Shown in pieces: positions 27,911 through 35,127 of a DNA stretch of 64,000 nucleotides. The notes below the pieces were generated by a model. The model had not been told where the DNA came from. It ran no database searches and saw only the letters and a program-made list of their open reading frames with translations. The stretch is from Sphingobium sp. (GTDB lineage: Bacteria; Pseudomonadota; Alphaproteobacteria; Sphingomonadales; Sphingomonadaceae). Location: the NCBI RefSeq assembly GCF_003248505.1, contig NZ_QFOA01000008.1:1-64000 (forward strand). Reading direction: 5' to 3'. Position 1 is the first letter of the stretch; every line of letters starts with the position of its first letter. The translations under genes and the position numbers were made by a program.

Positions 27911-29125
27911 TTAGTTGATTTCCTGCCTTTCCATCCGGTTATTTTCCGTTTTTGTTCCGCCGTGCTTCCTGCCGATACGGTTCGCCAGCACATACGCGCC
28001 CAGCATGGCCCACCCTGTCCCGGCCAGCACCGCCCAGCGGATCGCGGCCAGAACGTCGCCCGCCTCCCGCATCCAGCGGCCCGGAGACGGCATCGCCGCG
28101 CCCAGCCAGCGCGCCACGAGCGCGGGCGTGTCCGCGCTCCACATGCGGGGGTCGAGCGGGCGGGCGGGATCGGCCAGCCACAACCGGTCGTCGATCAGGT
28201 CCGCGTCGCCCACCAGCGTCACGCTGCCCCGGCCGATCCGGCGCACGGTCGCGTCGCCCTTCGCGCTCCATGCCGCGCCGGACAACGTGACAAGGGCACC
28301 ATCGGGCAGGAAATGCCGCCGCTCGCCCGCCATCGGGTGGCCCGAGAGCGTCACCCCCCAATGGGCGAGCAAGGGCCCGAGCAAGCTGACCGAAGGGGGG
28401 CGGCGGCGGTCGCCGAGCGGCAGGTCCGAAGGCCAGCGTAGCGCCGGGTCGGCCAGCACCAGCGCATGGCCCCCGCCGCGCACCCACGCGTCCACGGCCA
28501 CCATCTGCGCCGCCGTCAACGCGCGCGGTTGCGCCAGCAGCAATCGGCGTGCGCCGCTTTGGGCCAGTCGCCCGGGATCGTCGAGCGGCTCGACAGTGAA
28601 GCGGGTGCGCAGGACAGCGACGATGGGCGCGTCCCGCCGCTGCATCCTGTTCCGCCCCGGCTCTGCCCAGAAGAGCGGCAATCCGGTGACCACGACCAAC
28701 GCCGGACGATCCGACAGCGGCGTAACGGGCTGGGCCGGGCCGCGCCACAGAAGGAATGCCGCCACCGCCAGGGCACAAGCCCCTGCCACGCGCGCGCGCC
28801 CCGCCCGTCGCAGCAGGACACCGCCTGCCGCCGCCATGATCGCCACCGCCAGCAATCCGGCGGATGCGGAAAAGAGGGGCGGCCTGCCCGATGCGATGGC
28901 GCAGAAAAGGACGGCCATGCCCGCAGCACCCATGGCCGCGCCCCATGCCAGCGCCGCCTGCCGCCGTGCGAGAGCCCATCCCACGACCGCCATGACGAGC
29001 GCCATGGGAAGGCTCCAGTCCCAGGGATCGGCCTGCCCCGTCAGCCAGGCGCGATGCAGGCCCGCCAGGAAGATGGCGAGCGGGGGCAGCCAGAGGCCGA
29101 GGAATCGAAGAAGACCCGCCCTCAT
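27911..29125 (-). CDS. Membrane protein with GldG/DUF4350-like domain
   Basis: A 404-residue protein. The first 150 residues hold several hydrophobic segments (FLGLWLPPLAIFLAGL, LPMALVMAVVGWAL and others). A soluble part follows, where VVTGLPLFWAEP, AVDAWVRGGGHALVLADPAL and GSVTLVGDADLIDDRLW resemble the sugar-binding-like fold of GldG/DUF4350 proteins associated with ABC exporters. A last hydrophobic segment (AAIRWAVLAGTGWAMLGAYVL) lies near the C-terminus. No ABC ATPase or permease gene is adjacent. The start is the ATG giving MRAGLLRFLG; the frame continues upstream without a convincing start. Function unknown; the family link is moderate. Confidence 0.6.
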   Translation of the reverse strand: MRAGLLRFLGLWLPPLAIFLAGLHRAWLTGQADPWDWSLPMALVMAVVGWALARRQAALAWGAAMGAAGMAVLFCAIASGRPPLFSASAGLLAVAIMAAAGGVLLRRAGRARVAGACALAVAAFLLWRGPAQPVTPLSDRPALVVVTGLPLFWAEPGRNRMQRRDAPIVAVLRTRFTVEPLDDPGRLAQSGARRLLLAQPRALTAAQMVAVDAWVRGGGHALVLADPALRWPSDLPLGDRRRPPSVSLLGPLLAHWGVTLSGHPMAGERRHFLPDGALVTLSGAAWSAKGDATVRRIGRGSVTLVGDADLIDDRLWLADPARPLDPRMWSADTPALVARWLGAAMPSPGRWMREAGDVLAAIRWAVLAGTGWAMLGAYVLANRIGRKHGGTKTENNRMERQEIN

Positions 29126-29156
29126 CGGCGAAGACCTCCGGCCCGGAATCGCATCG

Positions 29157-29468
29157 TCAGCGCTGCTGCGCCGGCTGGTTCGGGTCCTGGTCCATCGGTT
29201 TGCGAATGTTGGGGTCGGGCTGAAGATCGGGCACGAGGGGCGCTTGCTCAGGCGCTGGCTGCACACCCAGTTCGGCCAGCGGCTCCTTGGGCGAGACCGC
29301 ATTTTGCGTCAGCGTCGGCACGACCGGCGGCGGCGATGCCGTATCGTCCAGCCGCGCCTTCTCGATCACGATGTTGGCGAGACCGACGAGCAGGACCACG
29401 CCCGCCAGCCCGGTGAGGCCGATCTGGACGCGCTGCAACCCTTCCTGTCGGCGGGGCGTGTCAGCCAT
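29157..29468 (-). CDS. Small single-pass membrane protein of unknown function
   Basis: A 103-residue protein. A short charged N-terminus is followed by one hydrophobic segment (GLTGLAGVVLLVGLANIVI, about 17-35), then a Pro/Gln-rich tail ending QDPNQPAQQR that looks disordered. It lies 31 bases upstream of the GldG-like gene on the same strand, so they probably form a unit. I do not recognise the family. Confidence 0.7.
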   Translation of the reverse strand: MADTPRRQEGLQRVQIGLTGLAGVVLLVGLANIVIEKARLDDTASPPPVVPTLTQNAVSPKEPLAELGVQPAPEQAPLVPDLQPDPNIRKPMDQDPNQPAQQR

Positions 29469-29509
29469 GCAACCCTTATATGTTTCTGTGCCGCGACCCG
29501 TGTCGGCAA

Positions 29510-30505
29510 TCAGGCATTGTGCGCGAGCCAGGGGAACACCGTCAACCCCTTAGATTCCAGCCATTGACGGTTGTAGAGGGTGGAAAGATAGCGGAAGCCC
29601 GTATCGCACAGGATAGTGGCGATCCGCTTGCCCGGTCCGAGTTGCCGCGCCAGCGCCACCGCGCCCGCGACATTGATGCCCGACGACAGGCCAAGGCACA
29701 GCCCCTCCTCGCTCAAAAGGCGGCGAACCCAGTGCAACCCCTCCTCGTCCGAGATGCGGAATTGCGTGTCGATAGGCGCGCCTTCGAGATTGGCGGTGAT
29801 GCGCCCTTGCCCTATGCCTTCGGCGACGCTGCTGCCCTCCGCCTTCAATTCGCCATGCGCGTAATATTCGTAAAGCGCCGCACCGTGCGGGTCGCTGAGC
29901 GCGATCGTGATCGCCTCATCCTTGGCCTTGAGGCCGAGGCCCACGCCCGCGATGGTGCCGCCGGTGCCCGCCGCGCAGGTGAAGCCGTCGACCCGCCCCT
30001 CCATCTGCGTCCAGATTTCCTCGGCGGTGCCCACGATGTGCGCCTTGCGATTGGCGATATTGTCGAACTGGTTGGCCCAGATCGCATTCTCCGTTTCTTC
30101 GGCGATGCGGCGGCTGGTGTGGACGAAGTGGCCGGGGTTGGAATAGGCGGCGGCGGGCACCGTCACCAGCTCCGCGCCCAGCGCACGTAGCGTGTCCATC
30201 TTTTCCCGGCTCTGCGTTTCGGGCATCACAATGATGGTGCGATAGCCCTTTGCGTTGGCGACCAGGGCGAGGCCGATGCCGGTGTTGCCCGCTGTCCCCT
30301 CCACGATGGTGCCGCCGGGCTTGAGCAGGCCGCGCTCTTCCGCATCGTTGACGATGAAAAGAGCGGCGCGATCCTTCACCGATGCGCCGGGATTGGCGAA
30401 TTCGCACTTGGCGAAGATGTCGCAGCCGGTTTCCTGCGAGGGACCGGCAAGACGGACGAGCGGCGTGTTGCCGATGAGGGCGAGGCTGTCGGAAGCATGA
30501 AGCAT
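29510..30505 (-). CDS. cysK: Cysteine synthase A-family PLP enzyme
   Basis: A 331-residue fold type II PLP enzyme, probably making cysteine from O-acetylserine and sulfide. The PLP lysine is K44 in NPGASVKDR, after IGNTPLVRL. The substrate loop reads GTAGNTGIG where classical CysK has TSGNTG, and CAAGTGGTIAG is the phosphate-binding loop. The TAGNTG variant is typical of a subgroup whose members have been called cysteine synthase 2 or desulfhydrase-like, so substrate preference may differ. A serine acetyltransferase gene is present at 61104-62111. The start at 30505 gives MLHASDSLALIGNTP; a longer reading adds an unlikely extension. Confidence 0.85.
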   Translation of the reverse strand: MLHASDSLALIGNTPLVRLAGPSQETGCDIFAKCEFANPGASVKDRAALFIVNDAEERGLLKPGGTIVEGTAGNTGIGLALVANAKGYRTIIVMPETQSREKMDTLRALGAELVTVPAAAYSNPGHFVHTSRRIAEETENAIWANQFDNIANRKAHIVGTAEEIWTQMEGRVDGFTCAAGTGGTIAGVGLGLKAKDEAITIALSDPHGAALYEYYAHGELKAEGSSVAEGIGQGRITANLEGAPIDTQFRISDEEGLHWVRRLLSEEGLCLGLSSGINVAGAVALARQLGPGKRIATILCDTGFRYLSTLYNRQWLESKGLTVFPWLAHNA

Positions 30506-30664
30506 GGGTGCGGAATAGCCGAGCGTGGGCGGCTTTGCCAAGCAAGGGAATGCTGCGCCCGGCCAAGCGGCCATTTTAACCTTTGCGCCCATTGTCGTCC
30601 CATCGCGGGACGCAGGCAAATCCGGTGAGGAAGTGGCAAGGCCATTGATGTAAGGGCCTTTGCC

Positions 30665-31645
30665 ATGCGGGCGACGACAAATCAGAGACGGCGGTGGGGG
30701 CGGGCCACGGCGGCGGCGACCGGGCTGCTACTGCTGATCGCGCCGCGCCTCATCACCGCAGCGCCGCTCGACATGTTGGCCGCAGCGCCGGATAGGCAGC
30801 GCACGGTCGATCCTTCCGAGGACAGCGCCCTCAATTTCCCTGGGTCCGCCTTTTTCTTCGCGCAGGGGGCGTTCGATCCTGCACCGGGCGCGGCGCCGGT
30901 GCGCAGCGCGCATGTGCTGGGGCTGGACACAGTGGCGGCAGCGCCTGCTGCGATGTTCCGGGGGCTCACTCCGCTCGACAGCTATCGGGCGCTCCACTGC
31001 CTGACGTCGGCCATCTATTATGAGGCAGGCAACGAACCGGAGGACGGGCAGCGCGCCGTGGCGCAGGTCGTCCTGAACCGCGCGCGCAATGCACGCTGGC
31101 CCGCATCGGTGTGCGGGGTCGTGTACGAAGGGTCGGAGCGCGCGGACTACCGGTGCCAGTTCACCTTCAGTTGCGACGGGTCGATGACGCGGATGCCCGC
31201 CGCCGCTGCATGGGTGCGTGCCCGCCGCATCGCGCAGGAGGCGCTGGCCGGACGCATCTATGCGCCGGTGGGCCTTGCCACCCATTATCACACGCTGGCG
31301 GTGCATCCTCTCTGGGCCGACAGCCTGTCGCCGGTTGCCGTGATCGGCGCGCATATCTTTTATCGCAGGCCAGGCTTTGACGGATCGGCGGCGGCGTTCC
31401 AGCGCGCCTATCCGGGGCGGGAACTGGTGTCCGGCCCGGCCCGGACGGTCTGGCTCGTGCGCGCCGTGCAGCCGGTCGAAATGATGGCCGCGGGAACCGT
31501 CACGACGCCCGCCCCCTCCATGGCGGCAATAGCGGCCACCCCCGCCAACGGGCCGACCGCTGCGCCATCGCCGCCGCCGCAGGACGCATTGCCGCAATCG
31601 ACGATCCGGCCCGAATATCGCAATAGCGGGCGTCCGTTGATCTGA
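30665..31645 (+). CDS. SleB-family cell wall hydrolase
   Basis: A 326-residue exported protein with an N-terminal membrane or signal segment (about 14-33). The Hydrolase_2 (SleB) domain spans about 110-235: CLTSAIYYEAGNEP contains the likely catalytic E120, followed by GQRAVAQVVLNRA and the HYHTLAVHPLW segment. SleB-type enzymes cleave peptidoglycan glycan strands. The C-terminal 80 residues are Pro/Ala-rich. An inverted repeat (30635-30664) abuts the start codon. The gene is divergent from cysK across 159 bases. Confidence 0.88.
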   Translation: MRATTNQRRRWGRATAAATGLLLLIAPRLITAAPLDMLAAAPDRQRTVDPSEDSALNFPGSAFFFAQGAFDPAPGAAPVRSAHVLGLDTVAAAPAAMFRGLTPLDSYRALHCLTSAIYYEAGNEPEDGQRAVAQVVLNRARNARWPASVCGVVYEGSERADYRCQFTFSCDGSMTRMPAAAAWVRARRIAQEALAGRIYAPVGLATHYHTLAVHPLWADSLSPVAVIGAHIFYRRPGFDGSAAAFQRAYPGRELVSGPARTVWLVRAVQPVEMMAAGTVTTPAPSMAAIAATPANGPTAAPSPPPQDALPQSTIRPEYRNSGRPLI

Positions 31646-31725
31646 TCTCGCGCCTCGTTCCGCCGCAAAACGGGTATTGCATCCGGCAGCCTTTGCCGTC
31701 CCTGCAAAGAATTGAAATTGCCCGA

Positions 31726-31746
31726 CAAAAAAGTTTGGCTTTTTTG
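31726..31746. repeat. A/T-rich inverted repeat downstream of the SleB gene
   Basis: CAAAAAAG and CTTTTTTG form an 8-bp stem around TTTGG, 80 bases after the SleB-type gene stop. It could act as a weak plus-strand terminator since the descending arm is U-rich, but the stem has only two G-C pairs. It is the first of three inverted repeats in the 356-base gap 31646-32001, which otherwise holds no gene I can support. Confidence 0.4.
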
Positions 31747-31791
31747 CCGTTCTGCCGGAACCATGGCGCGGTTTTGGGGGTTCTTGTTCCC

Positions 31792-31827
31792 GGATAGCAA
31801 ATCTTTTGCCCCCCGCTCTTGCTATCC
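31792..31827. repeat. Inverted repeat A upstream of the entericidin gene
   Basis: GGATAGCAA (31792-31800) and TTGCTATCC (31819-31827) are perfect 9-bp complements around an 18-base C-rich loop. A run of seven A follows at 31828-31834, then inverted repeat B. The role is unknown; it could be a regulatory leader, part of a small RNA, or paired terminators. Confidence 0.55.
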
Positions 31828-31875
31828 AAAAAAATATGAGCCCGGAACGTCTCCCCCCCGACGCGTTCCGGGCTC
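31828..31875 (-). terminator. Inverted repeat B with U-run on the minus strand
   Basis: GAGCCCGGAACG (31838-31849) and CGTTCCGGGCTC (31864-31875) are perfect 12-bp complements. Read on the minus strand the hairpin is followed by ATATTTTTTT, the form of a strong intrinsic terminator. The nearest minus-strand gene that would use it is tatC, whose transcript would then run antisense through the entericidin gene. Read on the plus strand it lacks a good U-run. Confidence 0.55.
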
Positions 31876-31924
31876 AGCTTTTATCGGGGGTCGCCCGTTT
31901 GCATTCTTTATTCTTTCCGTCTGC

Positions 31925-31949
31925 GGAACGGAAATGGACGCGACGGGTT
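31925..31949 (+). promoter_or_regulatory. Candidate EcfG-type stress promoter of the entericidin gene
   Basis: GGAAC (31925-31929), 16 bases, then GGTT (31946-31949) differs by one base from the alphaproteobacterial general stress sigma (EcfG) consensus GGAAC-N16/17-CGTT. It would start transcription roughly 45-50 bases before the entericidin ATG. Confidence 0.4.
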
Positions 31950-32001
31950 CTGCCTCTCGTTCCCGCTGCGGCGGGAAACGGATTTCTAGAGGAGACGTTC
32001 G

Positions 32002-32130
32002 ATGACGAAGAAGATTCTGGCCGCTGTGCTTCTGACCGGTTCGCTGATGGTTGCTGCGTGCAACACCGTCGAAGGCGCTGGCAAGGACGTGCAGAGCGCT
32101 GGCAAGGCTGTCGAGAAGGCCGCCAACTAA
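32002..32130 (+). CDS. Entericidin A/B-family small lipoprotein
   Basis: A 42-residue precursor: MTKKILAAVLLTGSLMVAAC is a signal peptide with a lipobox (VAAC, Cys20), followed by the entericidin repeat pattern NTVEGAGKDVQSAGKAVEKA. A strong Shine-Dalgarno (GAGGAG, 31989-31994) precedes the ATG. Entericidins are tiny outer-envelope lipoproteins linked to stress or stationary phase in E. coli, where EcnB is a bacteriolytic toxin and EcnA its antidote; single copies such as this one are common in alphaproteobacteria and their role is unclear. It is followed by its own terminator, so it is probably monocistronic. Confidence 0.9.
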   Translation: MTKKILAAVLLTGSLMVAACNTVEGAGKDVQSAGKAVEKAAN

Positions 32131-32166
32131 GCCCGCAAGGGCGAATTCATTCCGCTCCCTAGCATG

Positions 32167-32197
32167 GGCCCGCCCTTATCCGGCGGGCCTTTTTTTT
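32167..32197 (+). terminator. Intrinsic terminator after the entericidin gene
   Basis: GGCCCGCC (32167-32174) pairs with GGCGGGCC (32182-32189) around a 7-base loop and is followed by eight T. It lies in the convergent gap to tatC and works only on the plus strand. Confidence 0.9.
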
Positions 32198-32216
32198 GTG
32201 TGTCGCAGGGCGCGAT

Positions 32217-33014
32217 TTAGGCGTCCTGAGCGGACGCTTCCCCGGCGTCATCGGCGGTCGCGTCGCCCACCTGCCTGCGGTCGGTGAACCAGATCGCGAC
32301 GATCGTGATCTCGTAAAGCAGGAGCAGCGGGATCGCCAGCATCAGCTGGGACACCACATCGGGCGGGGTCAGCACCGCCGCCAGGATGAACGCCGCCACG
32401 ATCATGTAGCGGCGCATCCCGATAAGCTGCGCTCGCGAGACGAAGCCCGCGCGGTTGAGCAGCATCAGCAGCACCGGCATCAGAAAGCAGATGCCGAACG
32501 CGAGGATGAACTGCATGACGAGGCCGAGATAGGCGTCGGCGCTGGGCAAGGCTTCGACCGCCAGACCGCTGCTGTTTCCCTGAAACCCCAGGAAGAAGTG
32601 GAAGGCGGTCGGCATCACCACGAAATAGGCGAGGCTGGCACCCAGAGCGAAAAGGAACGGAGTCGCAAGGATGAAGGGCAGGAGCGCCTTCTTTTCCTTC
32701 GCATAGAGACCCGGCGCGACGAAGGCCCATAGCTGGTTCGCGATGATCGGGAAGGACAGGCAGAAAGCGCCGAATACCGCAATCTTCACCTGGACGAAAA
32801 AGGCTTCGTAAAGCTTGGTGTAGACGAGCCGACCGCCACCGTCGCCAAAGGCTTCCTTCAGCGGGTGGACGAGGATCGCGAAAAGCTGTTCGGAAAAATA
32901 GAAACAGACCGCGCCCGAAAGGAACAGGGCGTAGACGCATTTGAGCAGGCGGCTGCGCAGTTCGATCAGATGGTCGAGCAGCGGCGCTTTGCTGTCGTCG
33001 ATGTCGGTCATCAT
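32217..33014 (-). CDS. tatC: Sec-independent protein translocase TatC
   Basis: A 265-residue polytopic protein with six hydrophobic segments. It is the core Tat receptor that binds twin-arginine signal peptides. Landmarks are LLDHLIELRSRLLKC at the cytoplasmic N-terminus, FVAPGLYAKEKKALLPF, and the LTPPDVVSQLMLAIPLLLLYE region. The C-terminal tail is acidic. The first of two adjacent ATGs overlaps the tatB stop (ATGA). Confidence 0.96.
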   Translation of the reverse strand: MMTDIDDSKAPLLDHLIELRSRLLKCVYALFLSGAVCFYFSEQLFAILVHPLKEAFGDGGGRLVYTKLYEAFFVQVKIAVFGAFCLSFPIIANQLWAFVAPGLYAKEKKALLPFILATPFLFALGASLAYFVVMPTAFHFFLGFQGNSSGLAVEALPSADAYLGLVMQFILAFGICFLMPVLLMLLNRAGFVSRAQLIGMRRYMIVAAFILAAVLTPPDVVSQLMLAIPLLLLYEITIVAIWFTDRRQVGDATADDAGEASAQDA

Positions 33015-33469
33015 GCCGCCGCGTCACCCTTGTGCGAGGCGGGATCGGAAAGAGCGGCGAGATAAGGCGGCCCTTCCGTCGCGGCGGGCGGCGTGGGAAC
33101 CTGCGGCGGGGCGGATTGCGCGACGAAGGGCGGATGCGCGGGCGGGGCAGCGACATCCGCCGCCGAAGATTGCCCAAGGTGGGGCGGAGAGCTTTCACCC
33201 TCGGGCGAGGGCAGCGAGCCTCCGGCGATTTCGGGCGGATGTTCTTCCATGATGCGCTTGTTCTGCGCCGCCCACTTCTTTTCCAGTTCTTCCAGCTCCA
33301 CTTCCCGCACCATCGCGTCGATGCCGGTGCGGAAATGGCGCGCCATGCCCTGCGCCTTCCCCACGATCTGCCCCACCTTGTAAAGCGCGCGGGGCAAATC
33401 CTTGGGACCGATGACGATCACCGCAATGATCACGATCACCAGGAATTCGGACGAATCGATGCCAAACAT
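33011..33469 (-). CDS. tatB: Sec-independent protein translocase TatB
   Basis: A 152-residue protein. The N-terminal membrane helix (MFGIDSSEFLVIVIIAVIVIGP) is followed by the amphipathic helix DLPRALYKVGQIVGKAQGM, the arrangement shared by TatA and TatB. The length and Pro-rich tail (about 85-152) mark it as TatB. It forms the substrate-receptor complex with TatC, to which it is joined by a four-base overlap. Confidence 0.94.
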   Translation of the reverse strand: MFGIDSSEFLVIVIIAVIVIGPKDLPRALYKVGQIVGKAQGMARHFRTGIDAMVREVELEELEKKWAAQNKRIMEEHPPEIAGGSLPSPEGESSPPHLGQSSAADVAAPPAHPPFVAQSAPPQVPTPPAATEGPPYLAALSDPASHKGDAAA

Positions 33470-33501
33470 GGAGCGCTACCGGCCTGTGCTGGAGAAGAGG
33501 C

Positions 33502-33735
33502 TCAGGCCTTCGTCTTTTCTTCCGTGGCGCTGGGCGCGTCCTGTTCGGGAACGCGATGCCCTTCGATCCGGGTGGCGGGCTTGGCAGGCACGTCGTCATC
33601 CTCCGCCATGCCCTTCTTGAAGCTCTTTATGCCCTTGGCCACGTCGCCCATCAGGCCGGAAATGCGACCGCCACCGAACAGCAGCATGACGACCAGGAGC
33701 ACGATGACCCAGTGCATCAGCGAAAAGGAACCCAT
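33502..33735 (-). CDS. tatA: Sec-independent protein translocase TatA
   Basis: A 77-residue pore-forming Tat component. A short membrane helix (HWVIVLLVVMLLFGGG) contains the conserved Phe-Gly hinge, followed by an amphipathic helix (GLMGDVAKGIKSFKKGM) and an acidic tail. It is the first tat gene here, 28 bases after scpB. Confidence 0.94.
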   Translation of the reverse strand: MGSFSLMHWVIVLLVVMLLFGGGRISGLMGDVAKGIKSFKKGMAEDDDVPAKPATRIEGHRVPEQDAPSATEEKTKA

Positions 33736-33763
33736 GTTTAAATACTCCTAGCAGAAGGCCTAT

Positions 33764-34357
33764 CTAGGCGTCTTCCTCGTCATTTTCCACAACGGATTGC
33801 CCGGCCAGACCCTCCAGCGCGAGATCGACGGGATCGAGCAGGCCTGCGGCGCGCAGATCCTCCATCCCCGGCAGGTCGCGGCGGCTGGCAAGGCCGAAAT
33901 GCGACAGGAATTCGGGCGTCGTCGCATAGATGAGGGGGCGTCCGGGCACTTCGCGCCGCCCGGCGGGACGAACCCAGCCCGCCTCCATCAGCACGTCGAG
34001 CGTCCCCTTGGCGACCTGAACCCCGCGAATCGCCTCGATCTCCGCGCGGCTTACCGGTTCGTGATAGGCAATGATCGCCAGCGTCTCCATCGCGGCGCGA
34101 GACAGCTTGCGCGTTTCGTCCTTTTCGCGACGCAGGATGTGGGAAAGGTCGGGCGCGGTCTGGAAATGCCAGCGCCCGCCCCGCTCGACCAGATTGATGC
34201 CGCGCCCGGCATAAAGGTCGGCAAGCGCGGACAGCGATGTGGACAGGTCGCCGCCATCGCCCACATGCTGGCGAATTTCGGCGGGGGTGAGCGGCCCCTC
34301 GGCCACGAACAGCGTCGCTTCGACCGCGCGCAGAAAGTCGTCCGGCTCGGGCATCAT
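33764..34357 (-). CDS. scpB: Segregation and condensation protein B
   Basis: A 197-residue protein with two winged-helix domains: the first about 5-80 (RAVEATLFVAEGPLTPAEI), the second about 85-165 (AAMETLAIIAYHEPVSRAEIEAIRGV, the family hallmark). It forms the SMC-ScpAB condensin with ScpA. The start forms ATGA with the scpA stop. Confidence 0.94.
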   Translation of the reverse strand: MMPEPDDFLRAVEATLFVAEGPLTPAEIRQHVGDGGDLSTSLSALADLYAGRGINLVERGGRWHFQTAPDLSHILRREKDETRKLSRAAMETLAIIAYHEPVSRAEIEAIRGVQVAKGTLDVLMEAGWVRPAGRREVPGRPLIYATTPEFLSHFGLASRRDLPGMEDLRAAGLLDPVDLALEGLAGQSVVENDEEDA

Positions 34358-35127
34358 GCGTGCGCCTCCGGTGCGGCGGCGCGCAGGTAGAGGGGCGCGA
34401 AGATGCCGTCCTGCGCGATGTCCACCCGCCCCTGCCGCGCAAGCTCCAGCGCGGCGACGAAGCTGCTGGCCAAAGCCGACTTCGCCCGTGGCGTGTCGAT
34501 TTCGACGGGCAGGAAAGCTTCGAGCCGGGTCCAGTCGATCGCCGCCCCGATGAGTGCGCCCACGCGCTGGATCGCTTCGTCCAGCGTCATCACCGGGCGG
34601 ACGGCGACGGTATGGACGACCGGCTGCGTGCGGGCGCGAATCTGGCCGTAGGTGGCGATGAGGTCGTAGAGGCTCGCACGCCACTTCGCCTTGCGGACGA
34701 GACGCAGCCCCTCGGGCGCGCGGCGGGTGAAGACGTCGCGCCCGACCCGGTCCCGCGCCATCAGACGCGCCGATGCGTCGCGCATGGCGTTGAGGCGCTG
34801 GAGCCGCAATTGCAGGCGCAGCGCCAGTTCCTCGGGGCTGGGATCGGGCTGCTCGGCCCGCGGGAGCAGCAGCGCGGATTTGAGGTAGGCCAGCCAGGCC
34901 GCCATGACGAGATAGTCCGCCGCCACTTCCAGCTTGAGCTGCCGGGCGCTGTCGATGAAGGCGAGATATTGCTGGGTCAGCGCAAGGATAGAGATTTCAC
35001 GCAGGTCCACCTTCTGCCCGCGCGCCAGCGTCAGCAGCAGGTCGAGCGGACCTTCCCAACTGTCGAAGCTGACGGTCAGGGTATGGGGCGGCGCCACCGC
35101 CGTGGTTTCGAACAGGTCGTCGTTCAA
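34354..35127 (-). CDS. scpA: Segregation and condensation protein A
   Basis: A 257-residue kleisin that bridges the SMC heads. The N-terminal signature FDSWEGPLDLLLTLARGQKVDLREI and the helical segment LEVAADYLVMAAWLAYLKSALLLP are diagnostic. No ATG is suitably placed; the TTG at 35127, overlapping the nagZ stop as TTGA, gives MNDDLFETTA and the expected N-terminus. Longer readings fall inside nagZ. Confidence 0.92.
   Translation of the reverse strand: MNDDLFETTAVAPPHTLTVSFDSWEGPLDLLLTLARGQKVDLREISILALTQQYLAFIDSARQLKLEVAADYLVMAAWLAYLKSALLLPRAEQPDPSPEELALRLQLRLQRLNAMRDASARLMARDRVGRDVFTRRAPEGLRLVRKAKWRASLYDLIATYGQIRARTQPVVHTVAVRPVMTLDEAIQRVGALIGAAIDWTRLEAFLPVEIDTPRAKSALASSFVAALELARQGRVDIAQDGIFAPLYLRAAAPEAHA

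Noticed and set aside
31806..32162. A 118-codon frame overlapping hairpin B and the entericidin gene
   Set aside because: It runs through the hairpin and reads the entericidin gene in another frame. The entericidin frame has a clear signal peptide, lipobox and strong Shine-Dalgarno, so this frame is chance.
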